Shown: piece by piece, positions 10,335 through 20,862 of the stretch
How positions within the stretch are numbered: the first letter of the stretch is position 1
How the letters are laid out: each line of letters opens with the position of its first letter
DNA from: Lepidodermella squamata
Taxonomy: Eukaryota; Gastrotricha
DNA length: 64,000 bases
Assembly (NCBI GenBank): GCA_047495785.1
Contig: JBLDXI010000043.1
Span: forward strand, 678,473 to 742,472
Direction of reading: 5' to 3'
Notes under the pieces: generated by a model
Databases searched by the model: none
What the model was told of the DNA's origin: nothing
The model's input: only the letters and a program-made list of their open reading frames with translations
Program-made: the position numbers and the translations under genes

Positions 10335-10880
10335 ATGGAAATTCTTGTTGCGGCCTGACCCGATTACGGCCCGTGCGTTCGGGCAACAGCACTTAACCAC
10401 TCCGCGCTCGAGCCAGTCCAAAACGTGGCTGTATACGAAGTTAACCGCAAATTGAACGAATTTCAACGATTCCGCTCCAAAGCACACGGCCGGCCAAGGT
10501 GTTGGCCCGAGTACGGCGGGTAACAATGTGAACCAGCGCTTCCAGCGCCGCACTCGGCCGGCCAGGATTGGGCCGGAACTTTATCGGTAGATACAATTAT
10601 CGGGTAGGGCGCTGTTTGTTGGATGACCCGAGACCGGCGGCCCGACATCAAGGTTCAGAGGCCTGAGCCCGGCGCTGAATAATAGTGCAGGTTCCCATTG
10701 TTACCCGCCGAGCACGAGCCAACACCTTGGCCGACGAAGCGTGATTCTTTCGAATTTGCTAAATTTACAGTAAACGTCGAATACGGGCATGTTTTAAAGC
10801 GCCGCGAGCGAGGAGCGGTACATCAACGTTTCCCGTCAGCGAGCGGGCCGGCCGCAGCGCGTACGGGCGGAATTCGGGCT
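10335..10880. repeat. Long diverged inverted repeat (foldback), GC-rich
   Basis: The left arm (about 10335-10535) read on the minus strand resembles the right arm (about 10691-10880) read on the plus strand. Shared blocks are CATTGTTACCCGCCG, GCCAACACCTTGGCC and CGTTTT/TGTTTT followed by GAGCG.GGAG.GGT. The spacer is about 155 bp. Both arms translate to related peptides (LLPAVLGPTPWPA and MLPAEHEPTPWPT), so the repeat may derive from a coding element copied in opposite orientation. Confidence 0.6.
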
Positions 10881-11205
10881 CGAGCCCTAAAACCTAAAAG
10901 AAGGGGAACATTCTTCTGCTCATTTTGCTGATGTTAGCCAAGCTTTGTTAATTAGCGTGATTTGTGCTAACATGTATTGCCAATTTAAAAGCCCAAATAA
11001 AATTACTAAGCTCGATTTTTCTGAATACTGTCTGTCTAACACTTGATTTTGTTCGAATATTTCATTTCGAACGCGAACAAAAATATTTTTTATTTTGTCC
11101 TCACAAACAACGGATATTCATATCTGTTTCATTTTAATTACACACTTCATTCTCTCTGTCGCACTACTCAACATAACATAACTTTGAACCATTAGTGTAA
11201 TATAC

Positions 11206-11309
11206 TTATTTTCGAAGCTGTCTTTATCCCATAAACATAATTTTATTTCCGGGCGATGAAGTCGACATTATGGGATAAACTTTATCGATAAAGATGGCTT
11301 CGAAAATAA
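11206..11309. repeat. Small inverted-repeat element, MITE-like
   Basis: TTATTTTCGAAGC (11206-11218) is perfectly inverted at 11297-11309, and ten more inner bases match with two differences. A second inner pair, CCCATAA/TTATGGG, follows. The size of 104 bp and the structure suggest a MITE, but no clear target duplication is visible. Confidence 0.5.
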
Positions 11310-11510
11310 CCCCCATTGATAAGAAAATAAAAATCTTACCAGACAAAATGGATTTTTTCACCCATTCATGTGTTTCTACTGTTATCGTTCATAATTCACT
11401 TGAATCAGACGTTCAAACTGGAATTTCTTGTAGGTCCTTGTGGTGTGTTAACGATGTGCAGTTCCAGGTGGTTGACACCGGTATGCGGCTTAGTTTTAAT
11501 CTGCACAACC

Positions 11511-11637
11511 ATATTGGAACCAGCAACGGCGTCATGGGTTCGATGTTTCTCGCAATTCGATGACTCTTTCGACCAGATTTGCCGTCGATCTCGTGTCGGC
11601 TGCGATGTTTTGGAGAACTACAGGGTAAGGCTGGCAT
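11511..11637. repeat. Dispersed repeat, copy 2
   Basis: This is the partner of 9854-9981, in the same orientation, with moderate divergence and small indels. Confidence 0.7.
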
Positions 11638-11676
11638 TTATTCCATTTTTATTCATTATGTTTATTCCCCGGCTTG

Positions 11677-11726
11677 ATAATAATAATAATAATAATAACA
11701 ATAATAATAATAATAATAATAATAAT
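11677..11726. repeat. (TAA)n run, 3' tail of LINE copy A
   Basis: TAA units with one interruption abut the 3' end of the minus-strand LINE remnant at 11727-12778. The same arrangement recurs at 12779-12806, which identifies these runs as (ATT)n LINE tails on the minus strand. Confidence 0.8.
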
Positions 11727-12778
11727 AGTTTTATATAAGCCTCTCCATGACTAAGCGTCATTACCGTTTCCGGCTTTGAAGAGGGCGAAGGCAGGCAAAG
11801 ATAAAATCTTACCCACCCCCACAGTTGAAGATCTTGCTTTTTCCGAAAAATTCATATTTTTCAATCGAGTTAACAATCATGCGCCATTCATCATTTTCAA
11901 AAGATAGATTGAAGACCATTTCAGCTAGTTGAAAATCGGGTATAATTTTAATTTCAAACTCCTTTTCGCCGGATTTTTCCTTCCCTTTTTTCTTGGGCGT
12001 TTTGCCCTTCTTATCCTTGGCCTTATTCTTAGTGCTAGTCAGTCGTCAGTCCTACTTTGATCTTTGATCAAACCTCTATGCACTCCGTGGATCCATCTAG
12101 CTCTTGGTCGTCCTCTAGGGGCAAAGCATCCCAACGCAGGAATCCAAATATAAATGTTGTTAATTAAATCCTATATACGCTATTAAATCCTATTTTTTCG
12201 ATGATTTGTCGCAGGACATTAATACAGTCTCTTGTGCCCTTAAGGGGCTGAAAGCCGAATTGTAATTTAGATATTTGTGAACCAATCAATGCTCTTAATT
12301 TTCGTTAAAGTTTAACGGCATACAGTTTTCCTACAGCACCTAAGAGGCTTATGCCTCTGTAATTTTGAAATTTTGATTTCTCACCTTTGTTTTTATAAAT
12401 TGGGGTAATTATCGCGGTTGACCATTCTTCAGGGGCCCTCTTATCAGTCCAAGCTCGATTCAAAATTTCCTTGAGCCTTCCTTGAGCCTCGCTCAAGGCC
12501 TTAATCATTACGGGTCTAATTTCATTTATCCCCGGGGCTTTACCGTTTTACATGTGGTCGCTTTATAGCGCTTTTAATTTCGGTTAAATTTGGATTTTAA
12601 CCCAAGAAAATGTCGCTACCGGGGTTATTGGGTTCATTTTCAAGCCCTTGTAAAACTTGTTCGCCTTTCTCTCTGCTCTCTCATCTCAGCTTTTCAATTT
12701 CCAGCCAGAATTTTTTGAAATTATCATCATCTGTAGGGTTTTTTTAATTTGTCCAATTCCGAGCATTCAGTTTGATCC
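11727..12778 (-). mobile_element. LINE copy A, internally deleted non-LTR retrotransposon
   Basis: The 3' part (11727 to about 12130) matches LINE copy B, including the terminal peptide FFGKSKIFNCGGG before the stop at 11812. The 5' part (about 12180-12778) encodes the start of a reverse transcriptase (AIITPIYKNKGEKS, NYRGISLLGAVGKLYA, 12305-12508 minus). The catalytic core between them, present in copy B, is missing, so about 1 kb was deleted internally. Stops and frameshifts occur throughout. It is a dead element. Confidence 0.8.
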
Positions 12779-12806
12779 TAATAATAATAATAATAATAAT
12801 AATAAT
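12779..12806. repeat. (TAA)n run, 3' tail of LINE copy B
   Basis: A 28-bp pure TAA run lies immediately beyond the 3' terminal GGTTTTATTTAG (reverse of the LINE end) of copy B. Confidence 0.85.
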
Positions 12807-14362
12807 GGTTTTATTTAGTCCTCCTCTCGATTAAGCATCTATACCGTAAAAACGGTTTTGAGGAGGGCGAAGGCAGGCGAAAGATGGAAATCACCCACCC
12901 CCACAGTTGAAGATTCTACTTTTTCCAAAAAATTCGTAATCATTCATTGAGTCAACAATGTTGCGCCATTCAATTTTATCAAAAGAAAATAATTCAGTCA
13001 ATTGCAGATCAGGAATAATTTTAATTTCAAATTTATTTTCTTTTTCGCCGGATTTTTTTGTTTTTAGCTGGCTTTTTGCCTTTCTGATTTTTGGGTTGTC
13101 TTTTCTTCCGGCGAACTTCCTTAACAATGCCAACCTTGTGTAGACTTCTGTTTATGCCGTTTATCCACCTAGTTCGAGGTCTGCCTCTCGGTGCGAACCA
13201 CCCGAACGGAGGTGTCCACGTATAAATCAAGTTCAGAAGGCCGTCCGCATCACGAGATCTAATGATGTGTCCTAGATATCTTAAACGCTGTTTTTCAATG
13301 ATGCGGCTGACTTCGATCAGACCTCCGCACAATGCCAATCTAATGTCAATGTTAGGAATATAATCCATCAGGTGTATACCTAAAATCGCTCGTAGCCAAC
13401 GATATTCTAAAACATTCAACCTATTTTCCTGGCTTAAAGAAATATTCCAGGATTCGCAGGCGTAAATGATGGTAGGTACGATGACGCAAGTGAGTACTTT
13501 CAATTTGGTTTGTAATGACACATGATTCCTACTGCACATGAATTTATTCATCGCACCAAATACGCTGCCAGCCTTTGAAATTCTATAATTTAATTCTTCG
13601 TCAATGCGACCGTCGCTGGTTATAATGCTACCTAAGTATTTGAATTTGGAAACCTTTTCCAGTTTCGATCCGCGCAGCTCTAGTTCATAATTTCTTACTG
13701 CAGCATCGTCCCTGGAAATGATCATGTATTGAGTTTTTGCCACGTTAATTTTCAATCCTAATTCTTCGCATGCCATGTCAAAAATTTCTAGAAGGCGCTT
13801 AATTTCGTCATGGTTCATGCCTAGGAGAGTTCCATCATCGGCGAAAGCTAATAAATTTAGATAATCACCGTTGTTCATAGGGAAACCAAATTTTGTGTCG
13901 TATAATTTTTCGCAAATTTTGTTAAAAGTAGCAATGAAAAGCAGAGGGGACAGCGGGCAGCCTTGCCTTAGACCCCTAGTTACATAGAAAAAATCGGAGA
14001 CCTCAGAATCCACTTTTACCGCAACTTTATTTACTTTATATAGACTCTTAATCGCGTCAATAGTTTCAAGACCCATGTTTTCCAAGGCTGTCCAAACCTT
14101 TTCCCTATCAACCAGATCATAGGCTTTTTCGAGGTCAATGAAGACAAGATGAAGTTCTTTGCGAAAGAAAATAATTTTTTCAATTATTTGTCTAAGAACA
14201 AAAATACAATCACGGGTGCCTTTAAGAGGCTGAAATCCGAATTGTAATTTGGAGATTTTCGATCCAATCAAAGACCTTAGTTTTCTTTCGAGGATAACAG
14301 CATAAAGTTTACCTACAACAGAAAGCAGACTGATGCCTCGATAGTTTTGACACTTGGATTTT
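12807..14362 (-). mobile_element. LINE copy B, 5'-truncated non-LTR retrotransposon
   Basis: The element is truncated at 14362 inside the fingers of the reverse transcriptase and ends at the (ATT)n tail. It carries the 3' half of an ORF2-type protein (annotated separately). It belongs to the same family as copy A, on the evidence of a shared 3' UTR, shared C-terminus and tail, and stands in the same orientation. Confidence 0.9.
12891..14362 (-). pseudogene. Reverse transcriptase of LINE copy B (truncated, one frameshift)
   Basis: Reading from 14362, the frame is open to 13033 (about 443 aa). It contains RT motifs NYRGISLLS, QFGFQPLKGTRD, motif A FIDLEKAYD, motif B RGLRQGCPLSPLLF and motif C AFADDGTLL, then YLGSIITSDG and a C-terminal GRPRTRW segment. 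The original C-terminus lies in another frame, ending FFGKSRIFNCGGG at 12891, so a frameshift occurred near 13,060-13,100. The enzyme would copy LINE RNA into DNA at nicked targets. The endonuclease half is absent through truncation. The style resembles CR1/RTE-group LINEs; the clade is not decided. Confidence 0.85.
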
Positions 14363-14402
14363 AATAATAATGATTAATAATAATGATGATAATAATAATT
14401 TA
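14362..14402. repeat. Imperfect (TAA)n run at the 5' junction of LINE copy B
   Basis: TAATAATAATGATTAATAA-type sequence follows the truncation point of copy B. It may be the tail of a further minus-strand element beginning near 14403, but that sequence has no recognisable coding part. Confidence 0.6.
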
Positions 14403-14859
14403 TGCGGCCTTGGCCTTTTATGCAGTGCTCTTGTAAAGCCACTCCGTCATATACACAAAATGCATGATTAGCTTCTTCTATTTTCTTATTTAGGTAGTAG
14501 TAGTGAAAATTATGAAGGGAATACCAGAGTTCTCGATAGTTAGAGGAGTTTTCTGAGGTTGCTCTTTTTACTCTTTTACTCTTTTTTTACTTTTCTTACT
14601 TGTTTGCCTTGTTTTTAGTGATTTCTTGCCCTTCTTACTTCTTACCGTTGCCTTCGTCCTCTTCAAAATGTTCATCACAGCTAGCAGTAATCCTAAAGTC
14701 ATCTGTGTCATTCAGGTCCGTGAAGATTTCATATCGGTTCGAACATGGAGGTGGGTGAAACCCGGCCTACCAGCCGTTAGCTCTGCAACCGTGAGTACCG
14801 TAGCCATAGTTGTGGCCGTTGTTGTCGTAGTTGTTAAAGTCGTTGAAATTGCTCACTCG
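14403..14859. other. Spacer without recognisable gene
   Basis: The stretch has CTT/TTTAC-rich runs near 14570-14640 and an open frame of low conviction starting near 14626, with no recognisable domain. No gene is supported. Confidence 0.5.
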
Positions 14860-15115
14860 ACAATTTTAAACACAATTTTGGGAATTTTCGAATTTCCTAG
14901 CGGCTTTTATTCCAAAATAGAGCTTAAATCATTCTCCGTCACACGTCAAATGAATATAGGTTTCTCACGAGAAAAATTTAAAATTAAAACGTGTTACGCG
15001 CAACTTTCCGTCACAGCGCGCGCACTTCCCCAACTGCTAAGATGCGCGTACAACTTTTTTCACGCTCATTTTTCACGCGAGAAATCCATATCTATTCGAT
15101 AGAGAATGTTCTGAA
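14860..15115. repeat. Diverged relative of the neighbouring foldback element
   Basis: The order of CCTAGCGG, TTTATTCCAAAAT, GAGCTTAAAT, CAAATGAATAT and GAGAAAAATTT matches the interior of the 15275-15930 element (about 15390-15620). It is more decayed, and I cannot recognise its ends. Confidence 0.6.
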
Positions 15116-15274
15116 TTATATTTGTAAGGTATAACATGAGTAAAAAGTTCATTTCTGAACGGAGCCGGCCGAGATTTACGAATCGAAACGAGCCAGAGGC
15201 GAGTTGAGATGAGTAAATCGAGTACGGCGAGTTCAGATATAAACGATATACGAATGTTATACCGTAAAATATCG

Positions 15275-15930
15275 GCTCAATTCCGGGCCCATATTAGTTC
15301 CGTCCGGCCCCCAAGCGTCGGTTGCGCAATTGGAGGGTAAAAGTGGACTTAGCGCAAAACGCCAAATCGAAATTTTAAACAACATTTTGGCCGCGCGCGC
15401 TGATGTCAAAGGCCTATTTTCGAATATCCTAGCGGTTTTTATTCCAAAATGAAGCTTAAATAATTCCCTATCAAATGAATATGCGAGAAAAATTTGAATT
15501 TACAGGTTTTACGAGCACTCCAACTTTTCATTTACGCGTGTGCACGTTCCTGGTCAACGCGCGGAATTTAGAGTGCACGTAAAACTTTTTTATTTTAATT
15601 TTTTCGAGCGAGAACCCCATATTCATGCGCGCGGTTTTAAATTTGTTAAAAATCAGAGTCTCTGCTTTTGCGCATAAGTTGAATTATTTTTAACAAATTT
15701 AAAACCGCGCGCAAAGATGCTAAAGGGTTACTTTCAAATATCGCGTCGGTTTTTATACCAAAAAATAATTCAGACAATTCTCTATCGATTGAATATGGGG
15801 TTCTCGCTCGAAAAAATTAAAATAAAAAAGTTTTACTAAAAATTTCGACTTTTGCGCGTTTTGCGCGTTTTGCACTAAGTCCACTCTTACCCTCCGACTG
15901 GACGGAACTAATATGGGCCCGGAATTGAGC
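15275..15930. mobile_element. Foldback DNA transposon with perfect 9-bp target duplication (Mutator-like)
   Basis: Both ends start GCTCAATTCCGGGCCCATAT as inverted repeats (15275 onward; 15930 backward) with about 30 bp perfect. Similarity continues inward (GGAGGGTAA, GTGGACTTAG, GCAAAACGC). The centre has a perfect inverted pair beginning CGCGCGGTTTTAAATTTG (about 15630-15655 and 15688-15713). The whole 656 bp is therefore palindromic in structure. AAAATATCG stands on both sides (15266-15274, 15931-15939). A 9-bp duplication with long arms is typical of Mutator-like elements. There is no transposase frame. Confidence 0.8.
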
Positions 15931-16238
15931 AAAATATCGAATTGTCAAAGCTACTCGGCCTATATTTCTGGGGACGATTCTATATTTTGATATAAAAACC
16001 GCCTAAATAAAATCAGCAGTGTGTTTTATTTCGAAATAGTAATATAAATTAACGCCGGCCACGGGTGGGCTTAGGGCGCATCCAAGAGAGAAAATTAGGA
16101 TAAAGTCATCACTTGTTTTAGTTTTTGGTCAATACAGTAAGAGAGTGAGATGTACACAAATTATTTCCTTGTTCAGCTTTTTTCAACATAGTAATTGAGA
16201 ATAGCATCGTGCCATATCGTTAGTTATACAGTAGCTGG

Positions 16239-18483
16239 TTAGTCCGAGCTTGTCGATTTAGGGTATGTATAGTTTTTCAGATGGTGTCGGAAATTAGAAG
16301 CTAATGATAAAATATTAGACAGACATATCAAGTCATTAACGGTTTTACACGAGGATATGGTACGATTAATAGTGCAGATATAATCTTCTTTATTGTCAGT
16401 ATTAATGTTTTTACGGAAAAGAGTGTTATTTTCACGAGAAATATTAGTACATTCTAGGCAGATGTGATATATCAGTTCCATAGTATCAGCGTAAGACCTG
16501 AAAGGTGTCACTAGCGGATTTCCGAATTTTATACAATAAACGCATTTCATTCCAAAATTGTTAATATAACAGAAGGGTTTCAGGAGGGAGTTAGTTCTTA
16601 TCATACACAGAGTCCTGATATTATTTACCGACCAAAAAGCATTTTGTGTGTTGGAGTAGAGCTGCAGTTTGTCGAAGCAATCATCAAGTGTAAATTGAAT
16701 TGTGATAAGAAATTTTCAGAAAATTAATCGTGTAGCTCTTGTCGTTTTGAATCCATCTTTCGTACCACTTCCCAAGATGAGACAAACCCTCAAATTGAGA
16801 AGTCGCTTGAAAGATCTCAACGCCGCCGAGTTGCTCGACGTCGCTTTTTAGGTTGGAGAATATATTTCGGTATAGGTTTTTGTTTGAGTTGATAATTTCG
16901 TAGGCTGTTTTTAGGCTGTTCGTAGGAGCACATGGTCGTTCTCGAATTTGAGCCGCAGGTAGTATCGAACTGCTGATTTTGTCAAAATCAATTTTGGTGG
17001 GTCAATGTAGTATTCCCGTTTAACCAGCTCGTCCCTTGCTGATGTCGGTATTCGACATAGGAGCTTTACGAAATGTGTGTTAAACGGAAAAACTTTGTTC
17101 TTTTTCGTTTGACCCCAGAAGCCGCCGGCATATGCGTAATTGCCAACTAAGTAAGAGTTATGCAAAAGATGGAAAGTTCTAGGGGGAAGATATGTCGTAA
17201 AACGATCGATCATGTTGGGTATTAGTGCCGCAACTCGTTTAGTGTTCGCATTGATAACCTCGACCATTTTATCAAAGTTCAGGTTGTGGGTAAAATAGAC
17301 GCCTAGGTATTTAGAGTCTTTGACCCTCTCGAGTGGTTCACCGGCAAGTGTAAATTTCAAATTTTTATTTTCGGTGAATCGTTTTTCGAAAATCATAATT
17401 TTGGTTTTTTTCCACATTTATTTTCAGGGAATTATTTTCACAATAGACTACTAGTTCGTCGAGAAGACGTTGTAACTTTTCGGGGCTATCAGCCATCAAA
17501 ACCAGGTCATCTGCATAGAGGATGGCTAAAATAACGTATTCTCCGAAGGTCAAGCCTGGAATGATTTTCATGAGCTGGGGTCATTTATAAAAATAGAAAA
17601 CAGAAGCGGGGAGAGTGGGTCGCCTTGCCTTACTCCAACGTTAGAGGTAATGGGCTTGTCGAAGAGAATGCTGGATCTGTAGCGTAGGAATAATTTATTG
17701 TCGGCGTACATGTTTTTTATTACCTCGATAAAAGCGGGTGGCAGGCCTAATTTTCTCAGTTCTTGAATTAGGAGGAATCGGCTAATTTTATCGAAAGCGC
17801 TGGAAAAGTCAACAAATGCAGTGTAAACTTTTTTCCCTTTGGTAAGAAAATATGCCACGATAGCGTAAAAGACTGTGCAGGCGTCGACTGTACCTAGCTT
17901 CGGCGTAAAACCGAATTGCTCCGGTCTCAAGATATCCTTTGCCTTGCACCATTTACGAAGTCGCTTTTCTAGTAAGCTGGAAAATATTTTTGCGAAGACT
18001 GAGATCAGTGTAATCGGGCGGTAGTTTTTTGGGTCGAGTCGGCTATTTTTCTTATATATGGGCATTAACAAAGCTTTGCGCCAACACTCCGGGTACTGAC
18101 CTGATTTAAGAATTTTGGTGTATAGGTTAGCGAGGAATGGGTAAAGGCCTTTTTTACATCCATCTAGCTTCAGGCATTCGTAGTCTATTTATCATCGCCA
18201 GCGCATGACTTCGAGTTGGAGGTTGCGATAACATTTTCGATTTCCGCGGTAGTTATTGGGGCAAGTAATTCATTGTCTTCCTTGTCGCAATCCTTTGTTA
18301 GAAGTTCTGTGTGGAGATTATCTCGGGGTTCATCAGAGGTTAGGGTAAACAGCTGGGTAAAAAATTCGATTATTTCATTTGGGGTAGGCATTTCCAAGTT
18401 GACTTCCAGGCCTCTTATAAAGTTTAGTTCCTTGACCAACTTGAAAAAGTCAGAAGGGCAGAGGTCAATTAATTCAGAGAATT
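16239..18483 (-). pseudogene. ORF2 3' half of the outer LINE: reverse transcriptase and C-terminus
   Basis: Fragments in different frames (18483-18185, 18071-17568, 17571-17365, 17417-16911, 16604-16239) align in order with the nested copy's single frame. Visible are DPKNYRPITLISVFAK, motif A FVDFSSAFDK, motif B VGVRQGDPLSPLLF, motif C YADDLVLMA, and a C-terminal CVYC...H...C cluster. The stop at 18185 and at least three frameshifts destroy the protein. At its 5' side, LEAIEFSEL joins directly to the ELKLEAI peptide at 20587, which shows it was once continuous with the endonuclease half. Confidence 0.88.
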
Positions 18484-18496
18484 CAATTGCTTCGAG
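18484..18496. repeat. Target-site duplication, left copy, of the nested LINE
   Basis: CAATTGCTTCGAG is repeated exactly at 20574-20586. Removing 18497-20586 restores the outer LINE frame (ELKLEAI-EFSELIDL). Confidence 0.9.
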
Positions 18497-20573
18497 GAAT
18501 GAAGAAAAACGACCGACAAGACCCGAAAAACTACCGCCCAATCACTCTGATTTCTGTTTTTGCGAAAATATTTTCGAGCCTCCTTGAAAAACGACTAAGA
18601 AAATGGTGCACTGCTAAAAACATTCTGAGACCGGAGCAATTTGGTTTCACCCCCAAACTAGGTACCACTGACGCTTGCACCGTATTTTACGCAATTATAG
18701 CATATTTTTTGACCAAGGGGAAAAAGATTTATACAGCGTTTGTCGATTTCTCCAGCGCATTTGACAAAATTAGCCGAGCCCTACTCATAAGAAAATTAAC
18801 CAAACTTGGATTGCCTAAATCTTTCATCGAGGTAATCAAAAATATGTATGACGACAATAAACTGTTTTTGCGGTACAAATCCTCAATTCTTTTCGACAAA
18901 CCTATCAAGTCCAATGTTGGAGTTCGCCAGGGGGACCCTCTTTCTCCTTTGCTCTTCTCCATTTTCATAAACGACCTGATACCTTTTTTGATGAATCTGA
19001 TCCCCGGCTTAACTTTTGGCCAATACGTCATCCTCGCTATTCTATACGCAGATGACTTGGTCCTGATGGCCGAAAACCCCGAAAACTTACAAAAGTCACT
19101 CGATGAACTAGCTTCCTACTGTGACGACAACTCCCTTAAAATTAACCTTGAGAAAACTAAAATAATGATTTTTGAGAAACGTTTTTCCGAAAATATCAAC
19201 CTAAAATTTACTCTCAACGGTGAATCTATTGAACGAGTAAAAGAATTTAAATACCTAGGCGTCTATTTCACGCATAATTTGAATTTCGACAAAATGGTGG
19301 AGGTTATCAATGCGAATACAAAACGTATAACCGCACTGATCCCGAACATGATAGAGAATTTTACTACTTATCTTCCACCGAAAACATTTAATATTTTACA
19401 CAACTCATACGTCATCGGCAACTACACTTATGCCAGTGGCCTCTGGGGCCAGACAAAAAAGAATAAAGTTTTCTCATTTAACACCCATTTCGTGAAACAA
19501 ATTTGTCGAATTCCAACCTCTGCTAGGAATGAACTAGTAAATCGCGAATTCTACCTCGACCCACCTGAACTTGTCCTCACAAAATCAGCCGTCAGGTACT
19601 TTCTACGACTCAAGTTTGAGAACGAGCATGTGCTTATCAAAACTGCCTTTGACGTTATTGACGCAAATAAAAATCTATATCGCCATATTTTCAAACATTT
19701 ACAAAGTGATGTCGAAAAACTTGGGGGCACCAACATCTTCACCGCCACTTCTCAATTTGAGGGTTTGGCTCATCTTGGAAAGTGGTACGAAGTGTGGATA
19801 ACAAACAACAAAAAATCTATAGCTAATGATTTAAAAACTATATACCAAAATCCTGTTTTTACAGACGAAAATTTCGACAAATTGCTGCTATATTCTAATG
19901 CTCAAAATGCTTTTTGGTCGGTGAAAAATATTAGGATACTCAGTATGATTAGGACAAACTCTCTTCATAAACCCTTTTGCTATATCAATAACTTGGGATT
20001 AAAATGCATTTTCTGTCTTAAACATGGTGATTCGCTTGCTACGCCTATTAGAAATTTCCAAGATACTATAGATCTAATATGCCACCTCTATATTGAATGT
20101 AAATTTATCCCGAACCACACTCCTCTAACACAACTAGCCTCGATCGATAGTATCAATCATAATGCTAATAATCTTGTCAATTCAATTATCGAATCCATAG
20201 TAACTTGCAAATCCGTCAACAATATCGCACTGTCACACATCTTAACTATAGCTTCTAACTACCGACTCGCTCTTAAATTACACGTTTACCCTAACAGTAA
20301 TAACAATTAATGCGTAATTCTCCTGTCCTCTCTTTTCTGTCTTCGCCAATTTATTTAAATAATTCCCACGTCATGATTAGAACTATATGTATTATAACTT
20401 TATATTATGTATTATAACTTATATTATAACTATATGTTATGCACGTGTATGTATAGATAATATGTATTTTGTCTGTATTTATTGTGTTGATTCGAAAATA
20501 TTCCAGGACGCGCCCAAAGCCCACCCGTGGCCGGTGCTAGTTAATTTCTTTTGATCGAATAAAACATTGCTTG
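18497..20573 (+). mobile_element. Nested, 5'-truncated LINE copy of the same family
   Basis: The 2077-bp insertion, opposite in orientation to its host LINE, is truncated inside the reverse transcriptase and ends with the family 3' UTR (CCCACCCGTGGCCGG, then CGAATAAAACATTGCTTG). It is flanked by exact 13-bp duplications, as expected of target-primed reverse transcription. Its reading frame is still open, unlike the host element, consistent with a younger insertion. Confidence 0.92.
18499..20310 (+). pseudogene. Truncated ORF2 (reverse transcriptase) of the nested LINE
   Basis: About 600 codons remain open from the truncation point to TAA at 20308. The frame contains DPKNYRPITL, PEQFGFTPKLG, motif A FVDFSSAFDK, motif B VGVRQGDPLSPLLF, motif C YADDLVLMA (19045-19056 for YADD), thumb KYLGVYF and a C-terminal CIFC-x(n)-H-x4-C cluster typical of APE-type LINE proteins. 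No endonuclease domain is present because of 5' truncation, so it cannot retrotranspose by itself. The lack of internal stops marks it as a recent copy. Confidence 0.9.
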
Positions 20574-20586
20574 CAATTGCTTCGAG
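20574..20586. repeat. Target-site duplication, right copy, of the nested LINE
   Basis: This is an exact match to 18484-18496. Confidence 0.9.
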
Positions 20587-20862
20587 TTTAAGCTCGTTTT
20601 TGTATTGATTCTTCTTTTGTGAGAGTAGCTGGCGGTAGTCTCGTTCCTCTTGATCCATCGTGGATTCATATATAGGGTTATTTGGGTGCCTCAACGCCAA
20701 GGTCCTAGCTTTTCGCACTTGAGCACGTTTTATTCTGCACTCATCGTCGAAAAATGAGACAGTTGTTCGCGTAGTCGCTAAGTTTTTCCTGATATAAAGA
20801 GCTTCCTTCCCGACTCTATACAGTTTTCGCAGGAGATATTGAAGGTCGCCGGTATTTTTCAT
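20587..20862 (-). pseudogene. Outer LINE ORF2: linker between endonuclease and reverse transcriptase
   Basis: The minus-strand peptide contains LLRKLYRVGKEALYIRKNL and ends YKNELKLEAI at the insertion point. It is basic and rich in Lys/Arg/Gln, as usual upstream of LINE reverse transcriptases. It is one frame off from the endonuclease segment, so a frameshift lies near 20,860. Confidence 0.75.

Noticed and set aside
14626-15102. Plus-strand 158-aa frame
   Set aside because: It runs through low-complexity sequence and into the foldback-related repeat; no domain and no splice or codon support.
16239-20310. Twin priming (5' inversion) as the origin of the opposed LINE segments
   Set aside because: Twin priming gives non-overlapping parts of one copy. 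Here both orientations contain the same reverse transcriptase region with clear sequence divergence, and a 13-bp duplication shows a separate insertion.
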